This document shows positions 11,493-22,480 of a DNA stretch of 64,000 nt, piece by piece. The first letter of the stretch is position 1, and every line of letters begins with the position of its first letter. The DNA lies in NCBI GenBank assembly GCA_014529385.2, contig CM043959.1:85603029-85667028 (forward strand). Reading direction: 5' to 3'. Source of the DNA: Adiantum capillus-veneris. Its lineage: Eukaryota > Streptophyta > Polypodiopsida > Polypodiales > Pteridaceae. A program made the translations under genes and the position numbers. The notes beneath the pieces are model-generated. The model saw nothing but the letters and a program-made list of their open reading frames with translations. It made no database searches and was not told the origin of the DNA.

Positions 11493-11635
11493 ATTAGCGA
11501 CGCTCACACAGCGACGCTCAAAAAAAAAAAATCCCGGCGTCGCTATGAGCGTCGCTATAAGCGTCGCTATGAGCGTCGCAAATTTACAAAGAAATTTGCG
11601 ACGCTCATAGCGACGCTCATAGCGACGCTCACTGG
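11493..11635. repeat. Left subterminal repeats and hairpin of CACTA-1
   Basis: Repeated AGCGACGCTC / GAGCGTCGCT decamers in both orientations, the probable binding sites of the TnpA-like protein. Bases 11,547-11,585 and 11,592-11,630 are inverted copies with one mismatch around the loop ACAAAG, forming a 39-bp stem. Confidence 0.9.
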
Positions 11636-11726
11636 GGTAAAAAAAATAACCGAGCGCGCCCAAAAACTCAGATCTCAGATCTGAGTTTTTCGGCGCCCTC
11701 AAGCAAAGAGCAGGTAACGCTCTCCC

Positions 11727-11727
<1 letters not shown>

Positions 11728-11767
<40 letters not shown>

Positions 11768-11768
11768 C

Positions 11769-11804
<36 letters not shown>

Positions 11805-11924
11805 AGAGGAAGGAGAGCCAGGTATGCTCCTTCTCTCTCCTCATTCTCATGTTCCCTTCCCCTCTTTCTCTCTCCATCGCGCTCTCTCTCACACACACAC
11901 ACATACACACACACATATAGTGTT

Positions 11925-11978
<54 letters not shown>

Positions 11979-12190
11979 CAAAAACGCACACATACATAAA
12001 CAAAGAATGCACACACACATTGAGAGAGAAAAAGAGAGAGAGAGCATGCATAAACAAAAAACGCACGCATTGAGAGAGGAAAAGAGAGAGAGAACATGCA
12101 TAAACAAAAAACGCACACATTGAGAGAGGAAAAGAGAAAGAAAACATGCATACGATCCAAAAAAACGCACACACATTGAGAGAGAAAGAA
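11728..12190. repeat. TC, AC and GA microsatellites plus tandem unit of about 57 bp
   Basis: (TC)n at about 11,730-11,762, (AC)n at about 11,773-11,800 and (GA)n at about 11,929-11,975. A unit containing CGCACACATTGAGAGAG and CATGCATAAACAAAAA is then repeated about four times to 12,185. ORFs over 95 aa on both strands here are simple-sequence artefacts. Confidence 0.9.
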
Positions 12191-12544
12191 AGAGAAACTA
12201 AGGGAGCGTCGTAGGAAACTAATTAAAATTATAAGACCTAAAGATCTAGCCGACGAGGAGTTGAACTGAAGACCTATTATTCAAGAGAGAAATGGCATAA
12301 TCAATCTATCATACTTGGCATGAGTGATAGAAAGGTTATACCATTTATCTCTTTTTATTGGCACACACATCCACACACGCGCACACACACAGGAAGAAGA
12401 GAGTTATAACGTCGTAGGAAACTATTTTAAAAGACGTTAAAGATTAGGTTATATGTAGACTTACATTAAATTAGATTTAGGTTTATTTTTAACTAGATTT
12501 ACATTTATTTAAGCTAGATTTAGATTTATGTTATATTAGATTAG
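12191..12544. other. Non-coding CACTA-1 5' region
   Basis: I see no gene. The word CGTCGTAGGAAACTA occurs at about 12,207 and again at about 12,410. The stretch 12,420-12,540 is rich in TTAGATTTA-type words that continue after the HMA fragment. Confidence 0.6.
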
Positions 12545-12743
12545 ATGCGGGTCTCCATAGACTGCGATGCCTGCATGAAGCGGGTGAAGAAAGCCCTCAA
12601 TGGAATATAGGGTATTGCTGCCTTCACTCATAGTGGGCTCCGTCGATCCAAAAGTACTGGTGAAATGTCTTCAGAAGATAGGGAAGAAGGTGGATCTTCA
12701 GGGCGGCAAGAGTCACTACATCCCCGACACAATGACCATCTAG
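12545..12743 (+). pseudogene. Captured heavy-metal-associated (HMA) domain fragment inside CACTA-1
   Basis: Translation from ATG 12,545 gives MRVSIDCDACMKRVKKALNG and then a stop. After a frameshift near 12,630 a second frame gives DPKVLVKCLQKIGKKVDLQG and ends at TAG 12,741. Together they match the start (hydrophobic strand, CxxC metal-binding loop, then helix R-V-K-K-A-L) and the end (K-V-L-V-K-x-L-Q-K-x-G-K-K-V-x-L) of the roughly 65-residue HMA fold of plant heavy-metal isoprenylated proteins and related metallochaperones. The frameshift and stop mean it is not functional. CACTA elements are known to pick up host gene pieces, and this one is on the same strand as the transposase. Which host gene donated it cannot be told. 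Confidence 0.8.
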
Positions 12744-13127
12744 ACAACCTCTAGTCATTAGACTTACGTTAAATTAGATTTAGCTTTATTTTTAGTTAGA
12801 TTTACGTTTATTTAGATTTACGCTTATTTACGTTAGATCGAGTCCACGCAAGAATTACTTACGGTTTAGGGTTTAGAGTTAGACGAACAGTGAAAAGATC
12901 TACTGTGAAAAGATGTTAAGATGAAGTGAAGTGCTACAGCTAGAGAAGAGGCAAAGGGATTTTGTCCACTACATGCAGTATCATGTAGACGTGGGTGTCT
13001 AGATTTCTTGTACCCACAAATATAGGTATTGACCAATAAAGACGAGATTATAACCCGGTGGTTCTGATCTCCGTGCACCTCTAGACCGAGGTGTGCGGGG
13101 ATTGGACATGACTAGAGAATGTGAGGT

Positions 13128-13187
<60 letters not shown>

Positions 13188-13249
13188 GATGAAGAATGCC
13201 AATAGAATATTAAATTTGTTGTCTAGTTTATAAGTTTTTTATCCTCATT
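12744..13249. other. CACTA-1 transposase upstream region with GA repeat
   Basis: No gene is visible. (GA)n spans about 13,131-13,183. The second CACTA copy has the same layout, with (TC)n on its minus-strand equivalent at 63,762-63,866, so this is a conserved part of the transposase upstream/5'UTR. Confidence 0.7.
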
Positions 13250-16200
13250 ATGAGTAGCGACGAGGATGTGGGACCGTCCAACCGAAACACCTATCTCTCA
13301 ACGAGGGTCTTATGTCCTTGTAATCAATGCAAGCATGCTGTGCGACGGACAAGACGTGTTTCTTTGCAGCACGTTCGTGAATTTGGCGAGTTCGATCCAT
13401 CTATTATAGATCGAGTTGTTGCCAATTATAACTCGTCGGACTCTGACGCTGGCCAACAAGCAGCAATCTTGCAACCCAATAGACGTATTCGCAGGCGCTT
13501 TGGTCAAGCAGCATATGTGAGGCCACAAGATGTAGCCTCTGACAGCTCGGGGGATGATCATGCAGAGCACATTCCCAACGAGGCAATGTTTGAGCCCGAG
13601 ATTGATGAAATGATCGAGACGATCATGGATTCAGAAAGGCTTATCTATGATGATATGAAAAGTGAAGCCGATACATCATTGTATAATGGAGCACGTATGT
13701 CTAGATTGAAAGCACTCCTGGTTCTTCTCAACATGCAGGCAAAGTTTGGATGGAGTGACACTAGCGTCACAGCGCTTTTCAGGTGATCTATTACAATTAG
13801 TTTACTTTAATAGAACTCATGGTGTATAATGATCTGATAGATTTTTACACGACTGTATCATATTTTTATGTTGTGTAGATTGCTGAAAGAGCACATTCTA
13901 CCAGCTGACAATGTGATGCCAGATTCCCGAGATGAAGCAAGAAAGATTTTGCGAAACTTGGGGATGGATTACAATTCTATCCACGCTTGTCCTAATGACT
14001 GCATTCTTTTCAGAGGGGAATACACAGACATGGAGAAGTGTCCGAAATGTGATTCCGAAAGATATCGAGTAGATCTCCACGGGACAAAAATTCCACAAAA
14101 GGTTTTGCGACATTTTCCTTTGCTTCCTCGCATCAAGCATTTCTTCGAATGTAAGTCCATGGCCGCCCTAGCATCATGGCATGAGGAGAATAAATCTTCG
14201 GATGGTGTGCTACGAATCCCTGCAGATTGCGCAGCCTGGAAACATATAGATGGAACATGGTCGGATTTTGCCAGGGAAGCTCGAAATTTGCGCTTAGGCC
14301 TGGCTATGGATGGCGTAAATCCATTTGGTCAAAGATCAACATCTTACAGTGTATGGCCCGTTGTCATCGTCAACTACAACATTCCCCCGTGGTTGACTAC
14401 GAAGAAGGGGCACCTATGGCTAAGCTTGATTGTGCCAGGGCGATATAAAGTGGGGAATATGGATGTGTATCTTCGTCCACTATTGGAAGAGCTACAACAA
14501 TTGTGGATTGGCATAGAGGTGGTGGATATGAGCCGACACACAGGACGACGGAATGCTTTGATCAGAGGTATTCTAATGTGGACCATGCATGACTATCCCG
14601 GGCTAACAGAATGCTCAGGTGATCTATTGACACTCCTCTCTCAGACACTGTAAATCTTGTTTTTCCCCATAGTTGATCTATTATCATGTGTATACATGCA
14701 GGGCTTCAAACAAGCGGATACAGAGCATGTGTCACATGTGGACCTAGACTGAATGCACGTAGGGCACCCTCACTGAAGAAGCAAATCTACGAAGGTCATC
14801 AAGCGTATCTTCCGGAGAATCATGTGTTACGCGACGGCTTTTTGGGAAGAGAGCCACCAAGGATGTCTGCACAAGCATGGTTAGAGCAGAAGGAGATGTG
14901 CGATGACGGATTGCCTCCAGGGATGAAGAGACTATCTCTATGGTACGAGTTACCATACTGGCCTCGACTCGTGATCAATCACTTGCTCGATCCAATGCAC
15001 ATATTCAAGAATGTGGGTAATCTACTATGGGACCATTTGACCGGCAAGAAAGATACTTTGGGAGCCAGAGTTGACCTTAGAAATGTGGATCGTATGGAGC
15101 AATATTGGCCGCAAACAGCGTCTGATGGATCGATAAAACTTCCTAAAGCACCATGGATTTTCACAAGAGCCCAAGAACGCAAAGTAAAAGAGGCCATTCG
15201 ATCTTTGCGGACCCCCACTGGCGTAATGCACTCGCTCCGAACGTGTTTTACTAAAGAAGGAAAGCTTACCGGTTTGAAGTCACACGATTGGCATAAAATG
15301 TGTCAGGTACGTTCATAGTGGACTTTAATATCATTGCATAAAATGTGGACTTTAATATCATTGCTGCACATACTTTACAGTTTATTTTACCGGTTGCCAT
15401 TGAGGGATGTTTGTCTCTCGACATCCGTAACACAATCTACAAACTTGCAAAGCTGGTGCAATGGATCTCACAAAAGGAGATCGACGTAGACTCCATACCA
15501 TTCGCCAAACTAAATGCTGCGGAGCTTGTGTGCATGTTTGAGAAACATTTTCCTACTACAATGCTAACCATTCAGGTGCATCTTCTTATTCACATAGTTG
15601 ATGAGGTGGAAATAGCTGGCACAGTTCATTCCAGATGGATGTTCTTCTTAGAGCGTTTCATGAAAACGCTTAAGGGATATGTGCGTCAAAAGGCACGTCC
15701 GGAGGGTAGCATGGCAGAAGGTTGGTTGGTATCAGAGTCCCTAGTGTACATTGGAGAGTGGTTAGACGGATTTGATAAATCCCGGGATACGCTATGGCGA
15801 ACCATAGATGATGAGCGCATATCTGGGATTGTCATGTGCAATCTCGGTGTTGAGAAGAAGATGACGGAAGATCTAGAGGCTAAAATCAACCGATTTTGCA
15901 TGCTTCACAATCCAGTGATGCAAAAGTGGATTTCACAATATGAGGATGCAAAGCAAGAGCGACAAAGGGCACGAATCGAGTGGAGACGGGGAAGACGACC
16001 ACCGATGCACTATCCAGCGGTTCTGGAGAGCCTACCAACCTTCATGAGCTTAAGATGGTTGCACAACCAATTGAAAAGCGCACAACAATGCGGTGACGAA
16101 GTGACTGAAGAAGAGTGGGAGTACTCTCGGGGTTGCGCGACCAAGGTAAGTTTGCAATGTACGACTAGCAAGTGACTTTATTTATAAACGTTTGAACGGC

Positions 16201-16978
16201 CACTCATAATCTTTGTTCGTTGTAGTATAAGTCATACACAGCAGCATGGTGTAAAGGTCGACATTTTAGGGTGGAACGAATCGACAAAAAGCGTTTTACT
16301 CAAGATTGTGGAATCATGGCAAAATTTGAACAGTCTAGTCGACGACGTTCCTCTGATGCAGATCCCGTGGTGGCGGAACTCACTTACTTCGGCACGCTGC
16401 AAGAGATTTTGAGGATCGATTACAGAGGATTTTTTGTCGACTTGTTCGACGTGCAATGGTTCAAGATAATCATGGAGGGTCGAAACGCTACTGTGCGTAG
16501 AGGAGAGTCTGGTTTTCTTGAGGTGGATTCTACTAAGAAATGGACTGACCTAAGAGACACTTTCGTACTACCCGAGCATTGTGAACAAGTAAGTATATAA
16601 ATAGTTAACATCCCCCTTTTACAAGTTATGTGCTTGAAAGCTCTTATGTAAGTTATGTGGCTCTGGCAGGTAGTATTTCATCCTACAAAGTCTACATCAA
16701 ACTGGTGGTACGTCATAGAGGTAGCCCCTCGTAGTGCAAGGACGTATGAAGGCTACCATGTGCCAATCACAACGACATCAATGGAGGAGATCAGAGAAGA
16801 TGCTCAATCAGAAGCCGCTGCGGTGGTGCCAGACGAGCATCAAGATGCTACTGCTCTATATGGGGTGCATGCAGAGGAGCTACAAAATGAAACAGAGGAT
16901 ATGTGTTTAAACGGAGAGCTCTATATAGATATAGGAAGTTATGCCGAGTTATGCGAGGATGAGAGAGAGATCTCTTAA
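13250..16978 (+). CDS. CACTA-1 TNP2-type transposase, six exons, 1104 aa
   Basis: Exons with GT/AG junctions: 13,250-13,782, 13,879-14,618, 14,702-15,306, 15,381-16,145, 16,226-16,588 and 16,670-16,978. They total 3315 nt, an exact multiple of three, with no internal stop. The N-terminus has the transposase-associated CPCNQCKH motif. The Tnp2 domain (Transposase_21) has ACPNDCILFRGEY, EKCPKCDSERY, LAMDGVNPFG and LLDPMHIFKNVGNLLWDHL. The DUF4218-like part has FILPVAIEGCLSLDIR, WMFFLERFMKTLKGYV and ARPEGSMAEGWL. The last exons carry a DUF4216-like part (FGTLQEILRIDYRGF, FHPTKSTSNWWYVIEV). Conserved D (MDG), D (LDPMH) and E (LERFMK) fit the DDE catalytic residues inferred for the family. The protein would cut and join the element ends in the nucleus. 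The start is the first ATG before the conserved block and matches copy 2. Confidence 0.93.
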
Positions 16979-17199
16979 AGCCACAAATATTGTATTTGAA
17001 CAATTTTGCTCCGTGCTGTAAAAGCTCTAGCTCTTTTGATTGAAAATTCTGAGTTTTCGACTTGCCTCTTCTACCACTCGATTCATTGCGTCATTGTATT
17101 TATATGCGTCATTACGTCATTGTATTTAATGGTATTTGCGTCATTGTCTACTCTATTCATTCAATATTAAGTTTAAATATTCGTGTGTTTAATGCAGGT

Positions 17200-18513
17200 A
17201 TGGATGATGAGGAGTTTCTTTCTTCTTTGTCACCGCAGCAGAGACAGTGGTACGTGGAGCGTCATCGCTCTGGCGCATCATCGCGCGTTCCTACACCATC
17301 CGCATCTCCCTCTCTTTCGGAGCATTCGGCGCGCTCCGAAGCTTCGGCGTCGACGAGACGAGCGTCACACTCTTCTAGACACCGGCGCTCTAGTGGTGGC
17401 GGTGGCGGTTGTTGTGGGGATTCCGCCACCGATGCCTCCACACCGCCTCGTGTTCGACGAGGCTCTTTACCCTCCCCTTCTTTGCCCGCCCCCACACCAG
17501 CCACAGCATCGCCGTCTACGCCAGGTTTTGCACGGCTGACTGTTCCTAGAAGCTACACACCTCTACCTACTCCGCCAGGAGCCACCCCACTCGACACTCC
17601 TCGCTTCGGGGCCCAGACGCCGGTGGAGACACCTGACGTCCGTACCCCCATCGACACGCCGCTAGAGACCCCTGCCGGGACACCCAGGTTCACGCGTCAC
17701 CGGCCAGAGGGCTTGCCTTACTCCGTCGACATCAGCGGCGGCATCATCATGGATGATGACGGCAAGAAGGTGATCTCGCGCATGCGTGGTCTTTGCTCTC
17801 AGCTGTTTAGACACTATATACTAAACAAATGGAGTGAAGTACCAAGTGATTTAAAAAACAGAGTCATCAGCATACTTCATGATGAGTTTCCCGTTCCAAC
17901 ACGGGATCAGCGCTTCAATGAAGACCTGATGAAGATTCGAATGCGCGAATACTGCAAACACAAGCGTTCCGAAGTGCAAAAAGCAATCAAGAATGGGTGG
18001 AATAGGCCAGATTGGCTGGCCAAAGAAGATTGGAAGAATGCGAAGAAAGCAGCGCGCGAGAATCCCGACAAGTGGAAGCAACAAAAAGATGCAGCCAGAG
18101 CGCGAGTAGAGGCAGGGAGCTCGCACCACTTGGGGAGCGGTGGATGGGCATCATTTGAGGCCGATTTTGTAAGTCTTTTCACATTGCTCTTTATGCATGT
18201 TCGATAGTTTAGGGTTTATGAGTTTTTTAGTTCTAACATAATGAAATCTTTGTATGTTTTGACAGTGGTCGATGACAGGACGTGATCCCACACCGTACGA
18301 GCGCGAGTACGCAGGCAGGAAGGGCTTAAACGCCCTGATGGACATTCTCAGTTCTCGCGGCGGCATGGTTAGTATTAGGGTTTACTCTTTTTTATTTTTT
18401 GTATTGTTTTATAAATGTCGTTATATGTTTATACTTACTGAAAACTGTCTTATTGTCTTTTTTTGCAGAATCCGACAAATACGCCGCTTGGACGCGATGA
18501 GACGTCTGATTAG
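17200..18513 (+). CDS. CACTA-1 TnpA / Transposase_24-like protein, three exons, 372 aa
   Basis: Exons 17,200-18,168, 18,266-18,367 and 18,469-18,513, all with GT/AG splice sites and whole-codon lengths (969, 102 and 45 nt). An acceptor (AATGCAG/GT) just before ATG 17,200 suggests an intron in the 5'UTR. The first 160 residues are low-complexity Ser/Pro/Thr, with Arg-Ser and poly-Gly stretches and repeated TPxxTP words. A conserved domain follows: GLCSQLFRHYILNKW, FPVPTRDQRF, KNGWNRPDWLAKEDW, and WASFEADF joined to WSMTGRDPTPYEREY. This is the pattern of plant Transposase_24 proteins, the partner that binds subterminal repeats in En/Spm. Copy 2 has a decayed homologue. Confidence 0.88.
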
Positions 18514-18867
18514 ACGACGTCAGTTTAGCCGTAGCTAGATAGCATTAGTTTAGGGTTTCTCATAGCTTATGTATCATGAGACGGATTTTATACGTCTTTT
18601 TGAACCATGTATATTATTACATTTGTCACCGCAATTCCTTTTGCCAATCAATTCTTTATGCCTATGATGTTGTACAATTGTCATTATTACATTTGCCAAT
18701 CAATTCAGTTTGTCTATGATGTGTACAATTGTCAATTTTGCAAACAATGCGTCTTGTGGGTGACTATTTTGGGTCTATTATTTACCTTTGCACTTTTTTT
18801 AAAAAGTGAATCAAGTACAATATGGTTGATGGGTGGCAGGGCATTCAATGCCCTGCCACCAAAAAAA
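18514..18867. other. 3' non-coding region of CACTA-1
   Basis: No gene. The AT-rich 3'UTR-like sequence is shared with copy 2 (60,361-60,735). The 130-aa ORF starting at 18,607 runs into the subterminal repeats and is not credible. Confidence 0.7.
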
Positions 18868-19135
18868 TGTTCTCTCAGGCGTTGCTATAAGCGTCGCTAT
18901 TTATGGCTCTGTAGCGTCGCTATATGCGTCGCTATACTCTTCTGTGAGAGCGTCGCTATAAGCGTCGCTACAAGCGTCGCTATAAGCGTCGCTATATAGC
19001 GACGCCTATAGCGACGCCTATAGCGACGCCTATAGCGACGCATATAGCGACGCTCTCGTAGCGACGCTTTTAGCGACGCTTATAGCGACGCCGGGGGTTA
19101 TAAAAACCCAGTGTATTTCCGTCGCTAAGAGCGTC
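18868..19135. repeat. Right subterminal repeats and foldback of CACTA-1
   Basis: More than fifteen AGCGTCGCTATA / TATAGCGACGCC words. They are in one orientation before and the other after a centre at 18,995/18,996, giving a near-perfect palindrome with arms of about 45 bp (about 18,948-19,043). Confidence 0.9.
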
Positions 19136-19149
19136 ACAAGAGCACATAA

Positions 19150-19161
19150 CCTCTTGTAGTG
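19150..19161 (-). repeat. Right terminal inverted repeat of CACTA-1
   Basis: CCTCTTGTAGTG, the inverse of the left end; followed by target-duplication CTT. Confidence 0.96.
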
Positions 19162-20132
19162 CTTGAGCCCACATCCATGTGACTCAAAGGACAAGACAGA
19201 CCCACCCTCATTAAAAAAATAAAAATATGCATAATCTTTTATTCCTTCAAATAAACTTGATTAGGCCTAATCCTAATCGGGGCTTCTAAAACCTATAAAT
19301 AGAGCCCTTCTCTCCCTTGTAAATCATCACATGATCACACTACACCACACCATTCTCAACACATAACACACCACTCTTCAAGCCTAGTTGTGTAGAGTGT
19401 GTGCATTGTGAGTGCTCTATTCCATCACTACACATAGGTGCATGGAGAAGCTTGAAGTTAGTTATGCCATCTAGAGGAGTGGAGTGATACTATACTCTAC
19501 AATCACACTTGTAACCTACTCTTGTCCATAAATAAGATTCATAGTTTTGGGTGCAATTGTATGCTGCAACTACGACTCTTCTCTCCAAATTGACTTGATA
19601 AGTTGGCTCATCAGGTGGTTGAAGGTATATTGTCCTTGAAGTTTGTTGTGCCATTTCATGCTTGGTGGTTTGAGGGCTTGTTGAATTGTTTGCCTAAAAG
19701 GTAAATTGTAAGAGGGTGCTCGGTGAGAGGGCTCCCGTGACCCTAAGACAATTTGTGTATTGACAACAAGGTCAAGTTTTGTGTTGTCTCTCTATTTCTC
19801 ATCAAGCTTTGTGTGCATCTAGTCTTTAAGGCTAAGACTGAGTTGCTCAAGTTGATTTGTGCTCTTTACCTCTCTCTGGCGTGGTGAATGTTTGTGTTTG
19901 GTGTGTGTGGATATCATGCATTCCCCTCTCTTTGTGCGTTTGAGTACAAGGAGATATCACGTGCGCCCTAGTTCGCATCTACAACTAGCTGGTGCCCATT
20001 TTCTTGTTTGGTTTCTGGCTGTGGGTTGTTGTTGTTTCTGATTGTGCTTGCCCCAACCCCAATTGAGCAGCACGGGAGCCTCGAAGGGTGTTTAGAGGCC
20101 GCTCTTCTTGTTGCTCGCCCTGGACCGCCTCA

Positions 20133-22480
20133 ACGCTTGAAGGTGAATGGTTTGCTAGAAGATGAAGAATGCATTGCAGGTGTGTTTGATTATCAGTGTT
20201 CTTTTGTGGATACTATGCAAGATTTGGAGTCTTTATGGATTGCAATTTGCATATGGGAAGTGAGGTTGTGAAAGTATGCTGAATAGAAATGTATATGGCC
20301 ATTGAGGATTTCAAAAATACTCAAAGTATTGATGTACGAGTGGAGACTAAGTATAAGTCTGTGGCAAAGAAAGTGAAACCAGTGGCATTACCTCTACCAA
20401 AAGACTACACAAATAAGATGTAACAAGCTGCTTTGCAACCTAGCCTTCGTGACCCAAGCAAGATTGGACACAAGTTCACAAAGGATTCTTTGAAGGAGTT
20501 ACAGGTTGGTTGTACGGAGAGTTTGACAAAAGCTGAAAAGATATGCTTTGAAGACATGCTTGCCAAACACGGAAAAGCTTTTGCATTTGAGCTTTATGAG
20601 ATAGGGTGTGTTGATCCATCCATCGTTGCTCCTATGGTGATCTTCACTATCCCTCATGTACCTTGGAACTTGAGACCTATTCCTGTTCCAAAGGCTCATT
20701 TGCCAAAACTCATTGAGTTGCTGAATGAAAAGATCAAGGTGGGTGTCTTGGAGCCTTCTTGTGCTCCGTATTCAAACAGGTGGTTCATAGTTCCGAAGAA
20801 AAATGGTTCTTTACGCTTTATTCAGGATATGCAACCTGTAAATAAGGTGACAATCAGAAATGTGGGTATAGGGCCAATTGTCAATGAGTTTGCAGAGGCA
20901 TTTGCATGAAGGGCAATATATTCTATGGGAGATTTGTACTCAAGGTATGATCAGTTCCAAGCAGGGACTTGACTACCATGAGGACACCCTTGGGTTTAGT
21001 AAGGATGTGCACCTTACCTCGGGGGGCAACTAATTCAGTTGCACATATGGTGAATGGTATGAAGAAAGTCCTACGTGACTTCATACCTCAAACTACAATG
21101 CCTTTCCTTGATGATGTGCCAATCAAAGGATGTGATGTAAGTGATAAATATGTGGCTCTAGACTCGAGGGGGTGCCGAAAGTATGTGACAACCCATATCA
21201 ATGATTGTGATAATATCTTGTCAAGGTTGGAAGAGGTGAACCTTACCTTGTCTGGCCAAAAGTCAATGTTTGGTGTGAATGAAGTTCTTATTGTGGGACA
21301 TATGTGTGGGCCATATGGTAGAAGGCCTTGTCCTGCAAAGATTGACGTAATCCAGAGAATGAAAGAGAAATGTATAAATGTCATTGAGGTTCGAAGGTTC
21401 TGGGGTGCATGCGTGTTTTATGTTATCTGGATTCCGCATTATGCACATGTAGCAGAGCCTTTGATTCAGCTTTTGAGAAAGAACAAAAAGTTTCAATGGG
21501 AAGAAATGCATACCCATGCCATGAGGAAATTAAACAAGTTGCTGCTTATGTCTCCAACTTTGAGAAAAGCAAACTATGAATGTGGAAGATATGTAATTGT
21601 GACAGTGGATACTAGCCCCACAGGGATTGGATGGGCGATTGGGCAAGATGATAATGATGGCAAGCGATATGTGGTGAGGTTTTGAGCAAAAGTACTAAGT
21701 GCTCGTCAATGCAACTATCCACAGGTAAAAAGAGAGTTATGGGGAGTAGTCACAGCGTTGAAATGTGACAAAGAGTATTTGATAGGAGAAAATGTAATAG
21801 CGGAGACTGATTGTCTACCCCTTCTTGGAATGATAACAAGTTGCTCAACTCCTGACATTGCTATGTTGAGATGGATTGCCTACATAAAGTCCTTGAACCC
21901 AGAATTCAAGCATATTGCAGGGAAAGATAATCCAGTTGCAGATATGCTTTCAAGAGCAAGGTATGAAAAAGAAGAAGACATGGTTGTCGAGGGCAATGAT
22001 GTAGGCACACAGTTCTATAGTATCTCTCATGCCAAGGGCGATCATGTTTGTCTGTCAAATGCACTTGAGTCATTTGCAGAGGACCTATATCAAGGTGATT
22101 GGTTGCTCATTGGACGCTATCTGAGCACTTTGACAAGGCAAGAAGGGGTGATTGATCAAGAGTTCAAAAGAATACGGAGAAAGGCCTACGGATACTTTTT
22201 GAAAGATGGGTACTTATGGAAGCGTCCAAAACAAAGAAATGGAATGCCAATGAGAGTCGTGAATGATAAGGACGCTCAAAATGAGCTTATGAAAAAGTTT
22301 CATGAGAGTCTTTATGCTGGACATAGAGGTGTATGGGCCACCTTTACTAAAATGAAAGAGAAGTATTGGTGGAAAGGTATGTATAAAGATGTATCTCACT
22401 TTGTGGAGTCATGTGAAACCTGTCAAATGTATTCAAATGTACAGGAACGGAAGAATAGAGATAGACAGCAAAAGGTAGAG
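20133..22480 (+). pseudogene. Element B: reverse transcriptase, RNase H and integrase zinc finger
   Basis: This continues the gypsy B frame from base 485 (LKVNGLLEDEE). RT words are NRWFIVPKKNGSLRFIQDMQ, PVNKVTIRN, GDLYS, FLDDVPIKGC (FxDD catalytic motif) and VLIVGH. RNase H follows with TVDTSPTGIGWAIGQ, KRELWGVV, AETDCLPLLG and HIAGKDNPVADMLSR. The integrase H2C2 finger is FHESLYAGHRG ... SCETCQMYSN. Frameshifts near 20,280-20,430 and 20,910-20,970 and stops near 20,907, 20,970 and 21,683 break the frame. At about 22,480 the expected short link to the integrase core is replaced by unrelated DNA. The clade (FIQDxQPVN, DDVPIKG words) differs from the Tat elements A, C and D. Confidence 0.88.

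Larger units (their letters stand above)
11473..19161 (+). mobile_element. CACTA-1: complete CACTA (En/Spm) DNA transposon
   Basis: The element begins CACTACAAGAGG and ends CCTCTTGTAGTG, a perfect 12-bp terminal inverted repeat. It is flanked by CTT at 11,470-11,472 and 19,162-19,164, the 3-bp target duplication typical of the superfamily. The host LTR reads continuously once the 7,689 bp plus one CTT are removed. Inside are subterminal TAGCGACGCT repeats at both ends, microsatellites, a captured HMA-domain fragment, a TNP2-like transposase gene and a TnpA-like gene, all on the plus strand. Both genes splice to open frames, so this looks like a potentially autonomous and relatively recent copy. 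Confidence 0.97.
486..20132 (+). mobile_element. Ty3/gypsy LTR retrotransposon A, Tat-type with dual RNase H, carrying nested insertions
   Basis: A full-length LTR element with 5' LTR 486-2966, PBS near 2970, a short pre-gag ORF, gag, protease, RT, two RNase H domains, integrase, PPT 9853-9868 and 3' LTR 9869-20,132. The second RNase H between the RT-associated RNase H and integrase is the hallmark of the Tat lineage (Ogre/Retand relatives). Domain order PR-RT-RH-aRH-INT is directly visible. Gag and pol are in one frame but broken by six in-frame stops, so the copy is not autonomous. Two later events disrupt it: a copia LTR/leader segment replaces the integrase zinc finger, and a CACTA transposon sits in the 3' LTR. 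It is itself inserted in gypsy element B. Confidence 0.93.
9869..20132 (+). repeat. 3' LTR of element A, interrupted by CACTA-1
   Basis: LTR sequence matches the 5' LTR at 9869-11,469 and 19,165-20,132, the two parts being separated by CACTA-1 and its duplicated CTT. It contains about 117 bp absent from the 5' LTR but present in the inverted relative at 44,640-45,861, so the 5' LTR suffered the deletion. It ends ...CCGCCTCA, after which gypsy B coding sequence resumes. Confidence 0.93.

Noticed and set aside
18607-18999. 130-aa ORF after the TnpA-like gene
   Set aside because: It runs into the subterminal repeats, and its homologous region in CACTA-2 does not keep the frame.
481-20137. Perfect 5-bp target duplication of element A
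   Set aside because: GACGT and ACGCT do not match exactly; only ACGT/ACGC with one change is supported.
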